This document shows positions 16,318-23,484 of a DNA stretch of 64,000 bases, one piece after another; position 1 is the stretch's first letter; each line of letters opens with the position of its first letter. The translations under genes were made by a program, and so were the position numbers. Source of the DNA: Micromonospora sp. NBC_00389 (GTDB lineage: Bacteria; Actinomycetota; Actinomycetes; Mycobacteriales; Micromonosporaceae); NCBI RefSeq assembly GCF_036059255.1, contig NZ_CP107947.1:1798001-1862000 (forward strand). Direction: 5' to 3'. Below the pieces are notes generated by a model. It made no database searches. It saw only the letters and a list, made by a program, of their open reading frames with translations, and was not told the origin of the DNA.

Positions 16318-17855
16318 CGGTGGACGGCGGGCCGGCGACCATCCTGGTGGTCGATGACAGTCGTACCAAGCGCTACCTGCTGGTCAGCTGGCTGACCCGG
16401 GCCGGGTTCACCGTGCTCGAGGCGGAGAACGGCGCAGAGGCGCTGGCCCGGGTCGAGGTGGACCGGATCGACCTGGTGGTGCTCGACGTCCGGCTGCCCG
16501 ACCTGAGCGGGTACGAGGTCTGCGAACGGGTCAAGGCTGCGCACCCGGCGATGCCGGTGATCCACGTGTCGGCGCACGCTGTGGACGTGGCCGACCGCGC
16601 CCAGGGGCTGACCCGGGGCGCGGACGCCTACCTGACCGAGCCGATCGAGCCCGAAGAGCTGATCGCCACCACCCGGGCGGTGCTGCGCTACTACCAGGCC
16701 CGGCAGCGTGCCGAGCTGCTTGCCGAGCGGCTGCTCGTGCTGGCCGACACGACGGTGGCGGTGTACGCCGCGCCGACCTTCGCCCGGCTGCTGGAGGCCG
16801 CCGCCGAGGGCGCCGCGCAGATCTTCAAGAGCCCGGTGGCGGTGGTCGCCGAGACGTTCGACGGCGACTGCCTGGCCGGGATCGCCGCTGGGCCTGGTAC
16901 CAGGGCCACGCTGGTGCCGTGGGTCGTCGACGACAGCGGGGTGCCGACCGGCGCGACGGTCCGGGTGGAGGACCCGGCGAACTGGGGGCTGATCGAGTGG
17001 CCGGCGGGCTCGGTGACGGTGGCCGCAGCCCGGCTGCGGGAGGACAGGGCCCCGTTGTACGTGGTGGTCCCGACCGCCACCCAGACCGCCCGGACACCGG
17101 TGCTGGTGCAGCTCGCCCAGGCGGTGGCGGCGGCGGTGGAGGCGCAGCGCTCGTTCGACGAGGAGCACCGGATCGCGGTCACCCTCCAGCGCAGCCTGCT
17201 TCCGCGCCGGCTGCCCGACGTGGCCGGGCTGGACCTCGCGGTGCGCTACGAGCCGGCCAGCGCACAGACCGAGGTGGGCGGCGACTTCTACGAGCTGGTC
17301 ATGCTCGACGGGCACCTGCTGCTGGCGATCGGCGACGTCGCCGGCCACTCGCTGCACGCGGCGACGGTGATGGCCGAGCTGCGGCACGCGGTGCGGGCGT
17401 ACGCGGTCGAGGGGCACCAGCCCGGCGAGATCCTGCACCGGGTCAACGAGCTGATGCGGACCCTGCTGCCGGCCGAGATCGCCACACTCTGCGTGCTGCT
17501 GCTGCACCCGCCTACCGGGCGGGTCCGGCTGGCCAGCGCCGGTCACCTGCCGCCGGTGCTCAGCCTGGACGGCAAGGTGGAGTTCGTTCAGCATCTGGCA
17601 CCGCTGCTTGGTGTCCGTGCACCCCGCCCGGCCGACCTGGAGTTCGTGCTGCCGGCCGGCGCCACGCTGGTGTTCTACACCGACGGGCTGATCGAGCGCC
17701 GGGACGCCACCATCGACGAGGGGCTGGCCGCGCTCGCCGCGCTGTCCGGCACCGTGGACGAGGACCTGGACCAGTTCTGCGCCCGACTGCTGGTGGAGCT
17801 GGCCCCACCGGAGATCCAGGACGACGTCGCCGTGGTCGTGCTGCGTCGCCGCTGA
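16314..17855 (+). CDS. response regulator with PP2C (SpoIIE/RsbU-type) phosphatase output
   Basis: 513 residues from a GTG that overlaps the kinase stop. REC domain ~6-120 (ILVVDDSRTKRY, VVLDVRLPDLSG with the phospho-Asp, Lys position replaced in AYLTEPIEPEE: the usual conserved Lys-Pro is Glu-Pro). A GAF-like region ~140-270. PP2C domain ~285-513 (RSLLPRRLPDVAGLD, EVGGDFYELVML, AIGDVAGHSLHAAT, LVFYTDGLIERRD, QDDVAVVVLRR). Expected to dephosphorylate a STAS antagonist, most likely the one encoded at 11741. The missing REC Lys may mean altered or phosphorylation-independent switching. Confidence 0.9.
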   Translation: MTVDGGPATILVVDDSRTKRYLLVSWLTRAGFTVLEAENGAEALARVEVDRIDLVVLDVRLPDLSGYEVCERVKAAHPAMPVIHVSAHAVDVADRAQGLTRGADAYLTEPIEPEELIATTRAVLRYYQARQRAELLAERLLVLADTTVAVYAAPTFARLLEAAAEGAAQIFKSPVAVVAETFDGDCLAGIAAGPGTRATLVPWVVDDSGVPTGATVRVEDPANWGLIEWPAGSVTVAAARLREDRAPLYVVVPTATQTARTPVLVQLAQAVAAAVEAQRSFDEEHRIAVTLQRSLLPRRLPDVAGLDLAVRYEPASAQTEVGGDFYELVMLDGHLLLAIGDVAGHSLHAATVMAELRHAVRAYAVEGHQPGEILHRVNELMRTLLPAEIATLCVLLLHPPTGRVRLASAGHLPPVLSLDGKVEFVQHLAPLLGVRAPRPADLEFVLPAGATLVFYTDGLIERRDATIDEGLAALAALSGTVDEDLDQFCARLLVELAPPEIQDDVAVVVLRRR

Positions 17856-17903
17856 GCCGGCGCCGAAGCTGCTCGTCGCGGTGCGGGCCCGCCAGTCCCG
17901 GCC

Positions 17904-18707
17904 TCAGTGGACCGATCGGGCGTACGCGGCGGGCGACACGCCCGCGACGGCGGTGAAGTCGCGGACCAGGTGGGCCTGGTCGCTGTAGCCGAGGTCGGCG
18001 GCGAGGCCCGCCCAGTTCAGCGGCCCGCCGGCGGCCTGCTCGACGGCCTCCTGGAGCCGGTAGCGGCGGATCACCCACTTCGGGCCGACCCCCACGTACT
18101 CCGTGAAGAGCCGCTGCAACCGGCGGACCGGGACGTCGTGCCGCGCGGCGAAGTCGTCGACCCGCAGGACTGCCCGGTCCGTCCGGATCGCCTCGGCCAG
18201 CCGGACGGCCTCCTCGGCCGCCGGGTCCGGCTCGGGCGCCCACGTGGTGAGCAGGGCGTCCAGCGCGCGGCGGCGATCGTCGTCGGTGACCGCGCACACC
18301 CGACCGTCGGGCAGCGCCAACCGGCCGGTGGGCAACGGCAGCCGGCGGCCGGTCAACTCGGCGACCGGTCGACGCCAGAACGGGTGGAAGCCGCCCGGGC
18401 GGAACTGGATCCCGCAGACCCGGCCGGTGCCGACCAGCGTGGTCCGGAAGAGGTGGCGGCCCACCCCGGCCACCTCGCCGGTCTCCGGCCCGTCACCGTT
18501 GCCGTCGCGTCGGAAGACCACGTTCACCGCCGGGTGCGGCACGACCCGCTGCTCGAACGGTGCGCTCAACGCCCAGTCGATCAGCCAGTAGTGCTCGACC
18601 CAGGCGCGCAGCGACTCCGCCGGCAGGTGCCGGCGGAAGTGGACCTCGCGCAGCAACCGGCCCGGGTCGAGAATTCCCCGGCTGTCGCCACGCGGTCGCT
18701 GTCGCAT
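17904..18707 (-). CDS. AraC-family transcriptional regulator
   Basis: 267 residues from the ATG at 18707. An N-terminal ~150-residue domain of the type with EHYWLIDWAL and VVPHPAVNVVFRRD (as in DUF6597-like AraC regulators), then the double helix-turn-helix: FAARHDVPVRRLQRLFTEYV and LAADLGYSDQAHLVRDFTAV followed by AGVSPAAYARS. A one-component regulator; the adjacent divergent gene at 18739, 31 bp away, is its probable target. Confidence 0.9.
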   Translation of the reverse strand: MRQRPRGDSRGILDPGRLLREVHFRRHLPAESLRAWVEHYWLIDWALSAPFEQRVVPHPAVNVVFRRDGNGDGPETGEVAGVGRHLFRTTLVGTGRVCGIQFRPGGFHPFWRRPVAELTGRRLPLPTGRLALPDGRVCAVTDDDRRRALDALLTTWAPEPDPAAEEAVRLAEAIRTDRAVLRVDDFAARHDVPVRRLQRLFTEYVGVGPKWVIRRYRLQEAVEQAAGGPLNWAGLAADLGYSDQAHLVRDFTAVAGVSPAAYARSVH

Positions 18708-18738
18708 TTTTTCAAGACCACCCTCATACGCTGGCCCT

Positions 18739-19317
18739 ATGACCACACAGACTAGCGATCTGCTGGCGGCAGCCGCGCCGCGAACCGTCGACGTGGTGCG
18801 CGGCATCGCCGACGACCAGCTCGACCTGCCCACACCGTGCCGCGACTACACGGTCCGCGACCTGCTCAACCACCTGTTCGAGGTGGTGGTGAACTTCCAG
18901 GACCTGGCCGAGAAGCGGGACGTGGAGTGGTCCGACAAGCCCGACCACCTGGCCGACGGCTGGCGGGACCGGTTCGAGACGGAGACCGGCCGGCTGATCG
19001 CCGCCTGGGCGGACCCATCCACCCTGGAGGGTGTGTCGCCGGGCATGGGCATGCCGCAGACCGTCATCGGCGGCATGGCGCTGCTGGATCTGACCGTGCA
19101 CGGCTGGGATCTCGCCGTCGCCACCGACCAGCCGTACCAGCCGGCTCCGGAAGCCGTGGCCGAGCTGCACGGGCTGGTCGAACAGTTGGCGCCGACCGCC
19201 CGCAAGATGGGCGTCTTCGCCGACCCGGCCCCGACCCCGACCACCCAGGACCCTCGGGACCTGCACCATCTCCTGGCCCACACCGGCCGCAACTCGACCT
19301 GGCCTTCCACCCCGTGA
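18739..19317 (+). CDS. TIGR03086-type DinB-fold metal-binding protein
   Basis: 192 residues. Starts with the mycothiol-dependent maleylpyruvate isomerase-type N-terminal helix bundle: DLPTPCRDYTVRDLLNHLFE supplies the first metal His, and LLDLTVHGWDLAVAT the later one. Such proteins coordinate a divalent metal and are often thiol (mycothiol)-linked transferases in actinomycetes, but most, like this one, have no assigned reaction. No membrane segment. Divergent from the AraC regulator. Confidence 0.85.
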   Translation: MTTQTSDLLAAAAPRTVDVVRGIADDQLDLPTPCRDYTVRDLLNHLFEVVVNFQDLAEKRDVEWSDKPDHLADGWRDRFETETGRLIAAWADPSTLEGVSPGMGMPQTVIGGMALLDLTVHGWDLAVATDQPYQPAPEAVAELHGLVEQLAPTARKMGVFADPAPTPTTQDPRDLHHLLAHTGRNSTWPSTP

Positions 19318-19414
19318 CCCATTCTCTGGCGGTCAGCAGGGTGTGATGGCCCCCGGGGACCGGGCCAGAGCGCATCTTGACGCGTTTGTCGACATTGGTC
19401 CGCGATTAGCAGCC

Positions 19415-19443
19415 TTGACTGACAACCGTCGATGGGATAGATT
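19415..19443 (+). promoter_or_regulatory. sigma-70-type promoter of the small secreted protein gene
   Basis: -35 TTGACT, 17-base spacer, -10 TAGATT, close to consensus for housekeeping sigma in actinomycetes. Transcription would begin near 19450, leaving a ~40-base leader. Confidence 0.7.
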
Positions 19444-19448
19444 CCCAT
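19432..19448. promoter_or_regulatory. inverted repeat over the -10 element
   Basis: ATGGGA-TAGAT-TCCCAT, a perfect 6+5+6 repeat that exactly covers the -10 hexamer; a bound repressor would block RNA polymerase. The regulator is not identifiable here. Confidence 0.45.
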
Positions 19449-19490
19449 GATCGCTCGGGATAGAGGTCTCAATTGCGGGGGTAAGGTGCG

Positions 19491-19784
19491 ATGAAGAAGC
19501 GGGCTTTCTTGCTTGCGGCGGTCGCCACGGCATCGGTTCTCGTAGGCGTGTCAGGGGCCGCCCAGGCCGCACCGACCGGTTGTTCGGCGACCGCCGTCGG
19601 TTACGGCTCCGGCGCATACTGCAGCGGCGGCACCGGAGAGTTCCGGGCAAAGACGCGGTGTGACAAGCCGTGGGCCCCGGACTACGACCGTTACGGCGCC
19701 TGGATGGGCGTGGGGACCTGGTCGTCTTTCGCCAAGTGCGACAACGGGCACGTCGCTTTCAATGCGACGTGGCAGACGCGATAG
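19491..19784 (+). CDS. small secreted cysteine-containing protein
   Basis: 97 residues with a clear Sec signal peptide (MKKRAFLLAAVATASVLVGV, AQAA cleavage near residue 27). The mature ~70 residues hold four Cys (TGCSATAV, GAYCSGG, TRCDKPW, AKCDNG), enough for two disulfides, and are aromatic/Gly-rich with YGAWMGVGTWSS. Similar small extracellular proteins of unknown function are common in actinomycetes; no enzymatic motif is visible. It has its own promoter and terminator, so it is a monocistronic, probably well expressed unit. Confidence 0.85.
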   Translation: MKKRAFLLAAVATASVLVGVSGAAQAAPTGCSATAVGYGSGAYCSGGTGEFRAKTRCDKPWAPDYDRYGAWMGVGTWSSFAKCDNGHVAFNATWQTR

Positions 19785-19800
19785 TCCGATCCTCGGATGC

Positions 19801-19831
19801 CGGGCGTCGGACGCTACCTGTCCGACGCCCG
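19801..19831 (+). terminator. terminator hairpin after the small secreted protein gene
   Basis: CGGGCGTCGGA, 9-base loop, TCCGACGCCCG: 11-bp perfect stem, 16 bp after the stop codon. The next 125 bases to 19959 hold nothing recognisable. Confidence 0.8.
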
Positions 19832-19959
19832 TGCGCATTGGCAATAATGCCCGCGTCCTGCAATCAGCAGTGAATGCTGGCTGCAATTGAGGATTCACCG
19901 ATCTCTGGAATCCGTGCTGCTAGCGCAATGAAACCGGACAGGAAAACGACGACCGACGG

Positions 19960-20142
19960 TCAGTTCGGTGCGTGGAACAGGCCGGCGGACCAGGCGATCA
20001 GCAGACCGACGGCGGCGGAGCAGCAGCAGACGAGCAGGGCACCGACCACCACCGCGAGGATCATCCAGGCGGACGCGCGCCTGGCCGCTCCCGGCGGCGC
20101 ATCGGTCTCCGACCCGTCCCGGTCCTCGTCGGTGTCATGCAC
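19960..20142 (-). CDS. small single-pass membrane protein, paralogue A
   Basis: 60 residues. An acidic soluble N-terminus (MHDTDEDRDGSETDAPPG), an ARRAS membrane-entry motif, a hydrophobic helix with a central CCCS cluster (VVVGALLVCCCSAAVGLLIA) and a short tail WSAGLFHAPN. A close paralogue lies at 23126-23302; from ARRASAWMILAVV to SAGLFH the two are nearly identical. Function unknown. The Cys triplet within the membrane could be acylated or bind metal, but this is only inference. Confidence 0.75.
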   Translation of the reverse strand: MHDTDEDRDGSETDAPPGAARRASAWMILAVVVGALLVCCCSAAVGLLIAWSAGLFHAPN

Positions 20143-20156
20143 CGGGCGGGTCGTCG

Positions 20157-20381
20157 ATGGAGATCTGCGATGCCGGGGCGCCGCTCTGCGATGATCCGGC
20201 CACTCGTGCTCAGTACACCCGCCTCGTGCAGACGCCGTCGGTCGAGCGGGCCCTGGAGGTACCGCTGGAGCAGTTGGCCTGGCTCGGTGCCGGCGCGTTG
20301 GCGGCGGTGCTGGTGACGGTCGGTGTCGGCCTGCTCTTCCTGCAGGTCAGTACGGCGGTGGAGGAGCTGCGCCCGGCCTGA
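20157..20381 (+). CDS. possible small membrane protein
   Basis: 74 residues if the ATG at 20157 is used (MEICDAGAPLCDDPATRAQY). One strongly hydrophobic helix near the C-terminus (LAWLGAGALAAVLVTVGVGL) and an acidic end. Divergent from paralogue A with 14 bp between starts. No family recognised; the hydrophobic pattern with normal codon bias is the main support. Confidence 0.45.
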   Translation: MEICDAGAPLCDDPATRAQYTRLVQTPSVERALEVPLEQLAWLGAGALAAVLVTVGVGLLFLQVSTAVEELRPA

Positions 20382-20495
20382 GTCGATGTAACGCCGTTGA
20401 TGGCGGTGCCGCTATCTGCACCGGAGACCCGGACCATCGGGTCCCCGGCGCCGGACCGGATGGTTCCCGGCGCGGTGATGGCGGGAGCTCGCTAG

Positions 20496-20927
20496 ATGCA
20501 CAACCAACCGGGCGGTGCTCCGCCGGTGTTCGTCGACGCGACGGGGCGCCGTCGTCGGCTGACCGTCATCGCCGGAACCGCGATGGGTCTCGGCCTGCTC
20601 ACCAGCCTCGGGCTGATCGCCGCCGGGCTCTTCCTGGACACCTCGGTGCCGCTGCCGGGCTGGTCCGACGACCCTCGGGTGCCCCCGGTGGAGGCCGGCG
20701 TGGACGGGATCAACCAGTCACGGTTGGCCGACACGCCGTCGCCCTCGTCCTCCCCGGCGACCAGCACGTCTGTGCCACTGCCCAGCCCAGCCCCGACCAC
20801 CGGCGCCCGGCGCTCCGGCCCGCCTACCACGGCCACCGTGGCGCCGTCCGCCACGGAGCAGCCGGGCCGGGGCGACCAGCACCGCAACACCGCGAAGCCG
20901 AGCAGGTCACCCGGTAAGCCGCAGTGA
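20496..20927 (+). CDS. membrane-anchored Pro/Ser/Thr-rich protein
   Basis: 143 residues. A short cytosolic segment with an RRRR stop-transfer motif, a membrane helix at about 23-45 (VIAGTAMGLGLLTSLGLIAA), then an extracytoplasmic low-complexity Ser/Thr/Pro tail. Its stop overlaps the start of the deacetylase-glycosyltransferase gene (GTGATG), so the two are translationally coupled and the protein may be an accessory part of the same polysaccharide machinery. No enzymatic motif. Confidence 0.75.
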   Translation: MHNQPGGAPPVFVDATGRRRRLTVIAGTAMGLGLLTSLGLIAAGLFLDTSVPLPGWSDDPRVPPVEAGVDGINQSRLADTPSPSSSPATSTSVPLPSPAPTTGARRSGPPTTATVAPSATEQPGRGDQHRNTAKPSRSPGKPQ

Positions 20928-23050
20928 TGACGGCGCGACACGTGGCCCGGCGCGATCCGCGGGCGCACTGGCTCCTGCTCCTCCTCGGGCTGCTCCTGCT
21001 GCTCGCGGCGCTCACCGTCAACGGCCTGGTGACCGGCATGGCCGGTGGCTCCGGCATCCCCGCGGCCGACAGTCCCGACGCTGGCGTACCGGCCCAGGTC
21101 GGCTCGGGCGGCCCGGTGCTGCGGCTGGATCGGGCCGAGCCGGTCAGCCGGGCCGTGCCGGACCGGACCATCGCGCTGACCTTCGACGACGGACCGGATC
21201 CGCGCTGGACCCCGCAGGTGCTCGACGTGCTGCGTCGGCATGGCGCGCACGCCACCTTCTTCGTGGTCGGGGCCCGGGTCAACGAACACCCGGAGCTGGT
21301 CCGGCGGATCCTCGCCGAGGGCCACGAGATCGGGTCGCACACCTTCACCCACGCCGATATCGCCGCCGTACCGCCGTGGCGGCGTGACCTCGAACTCTCG
21401 CTGACCCGCAAGGCGATCGCCGCGGCCACCGGCCAGGAGGTCACCCTGCTCCGGCCACCGTTCTCCTCGGTGCCGACGGCGCTGACCGGACCCGAGTACG
21501 CCGCGCTGCGCGCCGCCGCCGGGGCCGGGCACGTCGCGGTGCTCGCCGACCGGGACACCAGGGACTGGCAGCGCCCCGGCGTCGACAAGATCGTGCAGGC
21601 GGCCACCCCGACGCAAGGGCGGGGCGCCGTGGTGCTGATGCACGACGGCGGCGGTGACCGGGCGCAGACGGTGGCCGCGCTGGACCGGCTGCTGCCCGCC
21701 CTGACCGGTCAGGGCTACCGGTTCACCACCGTCTCCAGCGGCATCGACGCCTCGCCGTCGATGGTCCCGGCGGGCGTTGGCACCCGGTTGAGCGGCGCCG
21801 CGCTGCGCTGGACCCAGACCGGCGCACGCTGGTCGGCCGGGGCGATGAACCTGCTGCTCGCCGTCGCCCTCGTGCTCGGCGTGGTGCGTCTGGCGGTGCA
21901 GGTGTTCTGTGCCCACCGGCACGTGCGCCGGGTCCGCCGGCCCCGGCGGGACGGGCCCGAGGTACGCGCCCCGGTGTCGGTGATCGTGCCGGCGTACAAC
22001 GAGGCGGCGAACATCGCGGCCACGGTCCGTTCCCTGGTGGCCAGCGCATATCCGGCGCTGGAAGTGATCGTGGTGGACGACGGGTCGGACGACGGCACCG
22101 CCGACATCGTGGAGCGGATGCGGCTACGCGGGGTACGCGTGATCCGGCAGGCCAACGCCGGTAAGCCGGCGGCGCTGAACACCGGCATCCGGGCCGCTCG
22201 GGCGAACCTGCTGGTGCTGGTGGACGGGGACACCGTGTTCCAGCCGGACACCGTGCACCGGCTGGTGCAGGGCTTCGCCGACCCGTCAGTCGGCGCGATC
22301 AGCGGTAATACCAAGGTCGCCAACCGACGCCGACTGCTCGGCCGGTGGCAGCACCTGGAGTACGTGATCGGCTTCAACCTCGACCGGCGGATGTATGACG
22401 TACTGGAGTGCATGCCAACCATCCCCGGCGCGATCGGCGCGTTCCGCCGCGAGGTGCTTCTGCGGGTGGGCGGGGTGCCGGCGGACACGCTGGCCGAGGA
22501 CACCGACCTGACCATGAAGGTGCTCAGGGCCGGGTGGCGGGTGGTCTACGAGGAGTCGGCCATCGCCTGGACCGAGGCCCCCTCGTCGCTGCGTCAGCTC
22601 TGGCGGCAGCGCTACCGCTGGTGCTACGGCACCATGCAGGCGATGTGGAAGCACCGGCACGCGCTGCGCGAGTCAGGTGCAGGCGGGAAGCTCGGCCGGC
22701 GTGGGCTGCCGTACCTCACGGTGTTCCAGATCGTGCTGCCGCTGGCCGCGCCGGCGGTCGACGTGTTCGCCGTCTACGGTCTGCTGTTCCTGCCCTGGTC
22801 GACCCTCGCCATCGCCTGGGCCGGGCTGCTGCTACTCCAGGCGGCCACCGCCGGCTACGCGCTGCACCTCGACGGGGAGCGGTACGGGCCACTGTGGGCG
22901 CTGCCGTTCCAGCAGCTGGTCTACCGGCAGCTGATGTACCTGGTGGTGGTGCAGTCGGTGGTCACCGCGCTGATCGGCAAGCGGCTGCGCTGGCAGCGGA
23001 TGGTGCGTACCGGCGAGGCCGCCGCCCTGGTCGGCGCCGGCCGCGGCTGA
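20927..23050 (+). CDS. fused NodB-type polysaccharide deacetylase and GT2 glycosyltransferase
   Basis: About 707 residues. N-terminal membrane helix, then an extracytoplasmic NodB domain (~80-290): TFDDGPDPRW with catalytic/metal Asp, SHTFTHAD with the HxxxH zinc ligands, RPPFSS and LMHDGGG. A second membrane helix near 305-325 leads to a cytosolic GT-A domain (~345-590): VSVIVPAYNEAANI, VVDDGSDDGT, LVDGDT, the ED pair of TLAEDTDLT, and QRYRW, the QxxRW motif of processive synthases. Three or four C-terminal helices form the export channel. Expected to polymerise, and deacetylate outside, an N-acetylhexosamine polymer (chitin- or PNAG-like). Confidence 0.92.
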   Translation: MTARHVARRDPRAHWLLLLLGLLLLLAALTVNGLVTGMAGGSGIPAADSPDAGVPAQVGSGGPVLRLDRAEPVSRAVPDRTIALTFDDGPDPRWTPQVLDVLRRHGAHATFFVVGARVNEHPELVRRILAEGHEIGSHTFTHADIAAVPPWRRDLELSLTRKAIAAATGQEVTLLRPPFSSVPTALTGPEYAALRAAAGAGHVAVLADRDTRDWQRPGVDKIVQAATPTQGRGAVVLMHDGGGDRAQTVAALDRLLPALTGQGYRFTTVSSGIDASPSMVPAGVGTRLSGAALRWTQTGARWSAGAMNLLLAVALVLGVVRLAVQVFCAHRHVRRVRRPRRDGPEVRAPVSVIVPAYNEAANIAATVRSLVASAYPALEVIVVDDGSDDGTADIVERMRLRGVRVIRQANAGKPAALNTGIRAARANLLVLVDGDTVFQPDTVHRLVQGFADPSVGAISGNTKVANRRRLLGRWQHLEYVIGFNLDRRMYDVLECMPTIPGAIGAFRREVLLRVGGVPADTLAEDTDLTMKVLRAGWRVVYEESAIAWTEAPSSLRQLWRQRYRWCYGTMQAMWKHRHALRESGAGGKLGRRGLPYLTVFQIVLPLAAPAVDVFAVYGLLFLPWSTLAIAWAGLLLLQAATAGYALHLDGERYGPLWALPFQQLVYRQLMYLVVVQSVVTALIGKRLRWQRMVRTGEAAALVGAGRG

Positions 23051-23097
23051 CTGGGCCGCTCAGGCGGCACCGGCTGACTGGGCCGCTCAGGTGGGAC
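23044..23097 (+). repeat. 27-bp tandem duplication at the end of the glycosyltransferase gene
   Basis: Two copies of CGGCTGACTGGGCCGCTCAG plus seven further bases, with two to three differences near the right end of each unit. The first copy contains the stop codon, so the second is downstream non-coding; it looks like a replication-slippage product. Confidence 0.7.
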
Positions 23098-23125
23098 CGG
23101 CGGGTCGGGGACGCACGGCGATCGG

Positions 23126-23302
23126 TCAGGTCAGGGGGTGGAAGAGGCCGGCGGACCAGGAGATCAGCAGGCCGACGGCGGCGGAGCAGCAGCACACGAG
23201 CAGGGCGGCGGCCACCACCGCGAGGATCATCCAGGCGGATGCGCGCCGGGCCGCGGTCGGTGCCGCTTCGGGCGTCAAGCCGTCCTCGTCGTCGCCGGTC
23301 AA
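23126..23302 (-). CDS. small single-pass membrane protein, paralogue B
   Basis: 58 residues reading from a TTG at 23302; no in-frame ATG precedes the conserved part, which makes the gene easy to miss. It matches paralogue A (19960-20142): an acidic start (TGDDEDGLTPEAAP), AARRASAWMILAVV, the intramembrane LLVCCCSAAVGLLI and the tail SWSAGLFHPLT. About 110 bases are also very similar at DNA level. The two copies bracket the deacetylase-glycosyltransferase unit. Function unknown. Confidence 0.7.
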   Translation of the reverse strand: MTGDDEDGLTPEAAPTAARRASAWMILAVVAAALLVCCCSAAVGLLISWSAGLFHPLT

Positions 23303-23395
23303 CGCCGCCCCCCGATCACTCCGGAAGTCTAGGCGGCACCGCCGCCCGGCCGACCGTCATTCGCTGCGCGGAGCTGCCCGGCGACCGGGCAATGT

Positions 23396-23442
23396 CCTGG
23401 AAGTAGTGGCCTCGACGGGAAGCCAAGGCCACTACTTCCAGG
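23396..23442. terminator. 17-bp perfect hairpin downstream of oligopeptidase gene
   Basis: CCTGGAAGTAGTGGCCT, 13-base loop, then the exact reverse complement. It is 43 bp past the minus-strand stop at 23485 and would end that transcript before paralogue B. The arm is long and A/T-containing compared with ordinary terminators here. Confidence 0.7.
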
Positions 23443-23484
23443 TTGTAGCGCGATCATCCCGGTGGGCACCGGGAGGCTCGACCG

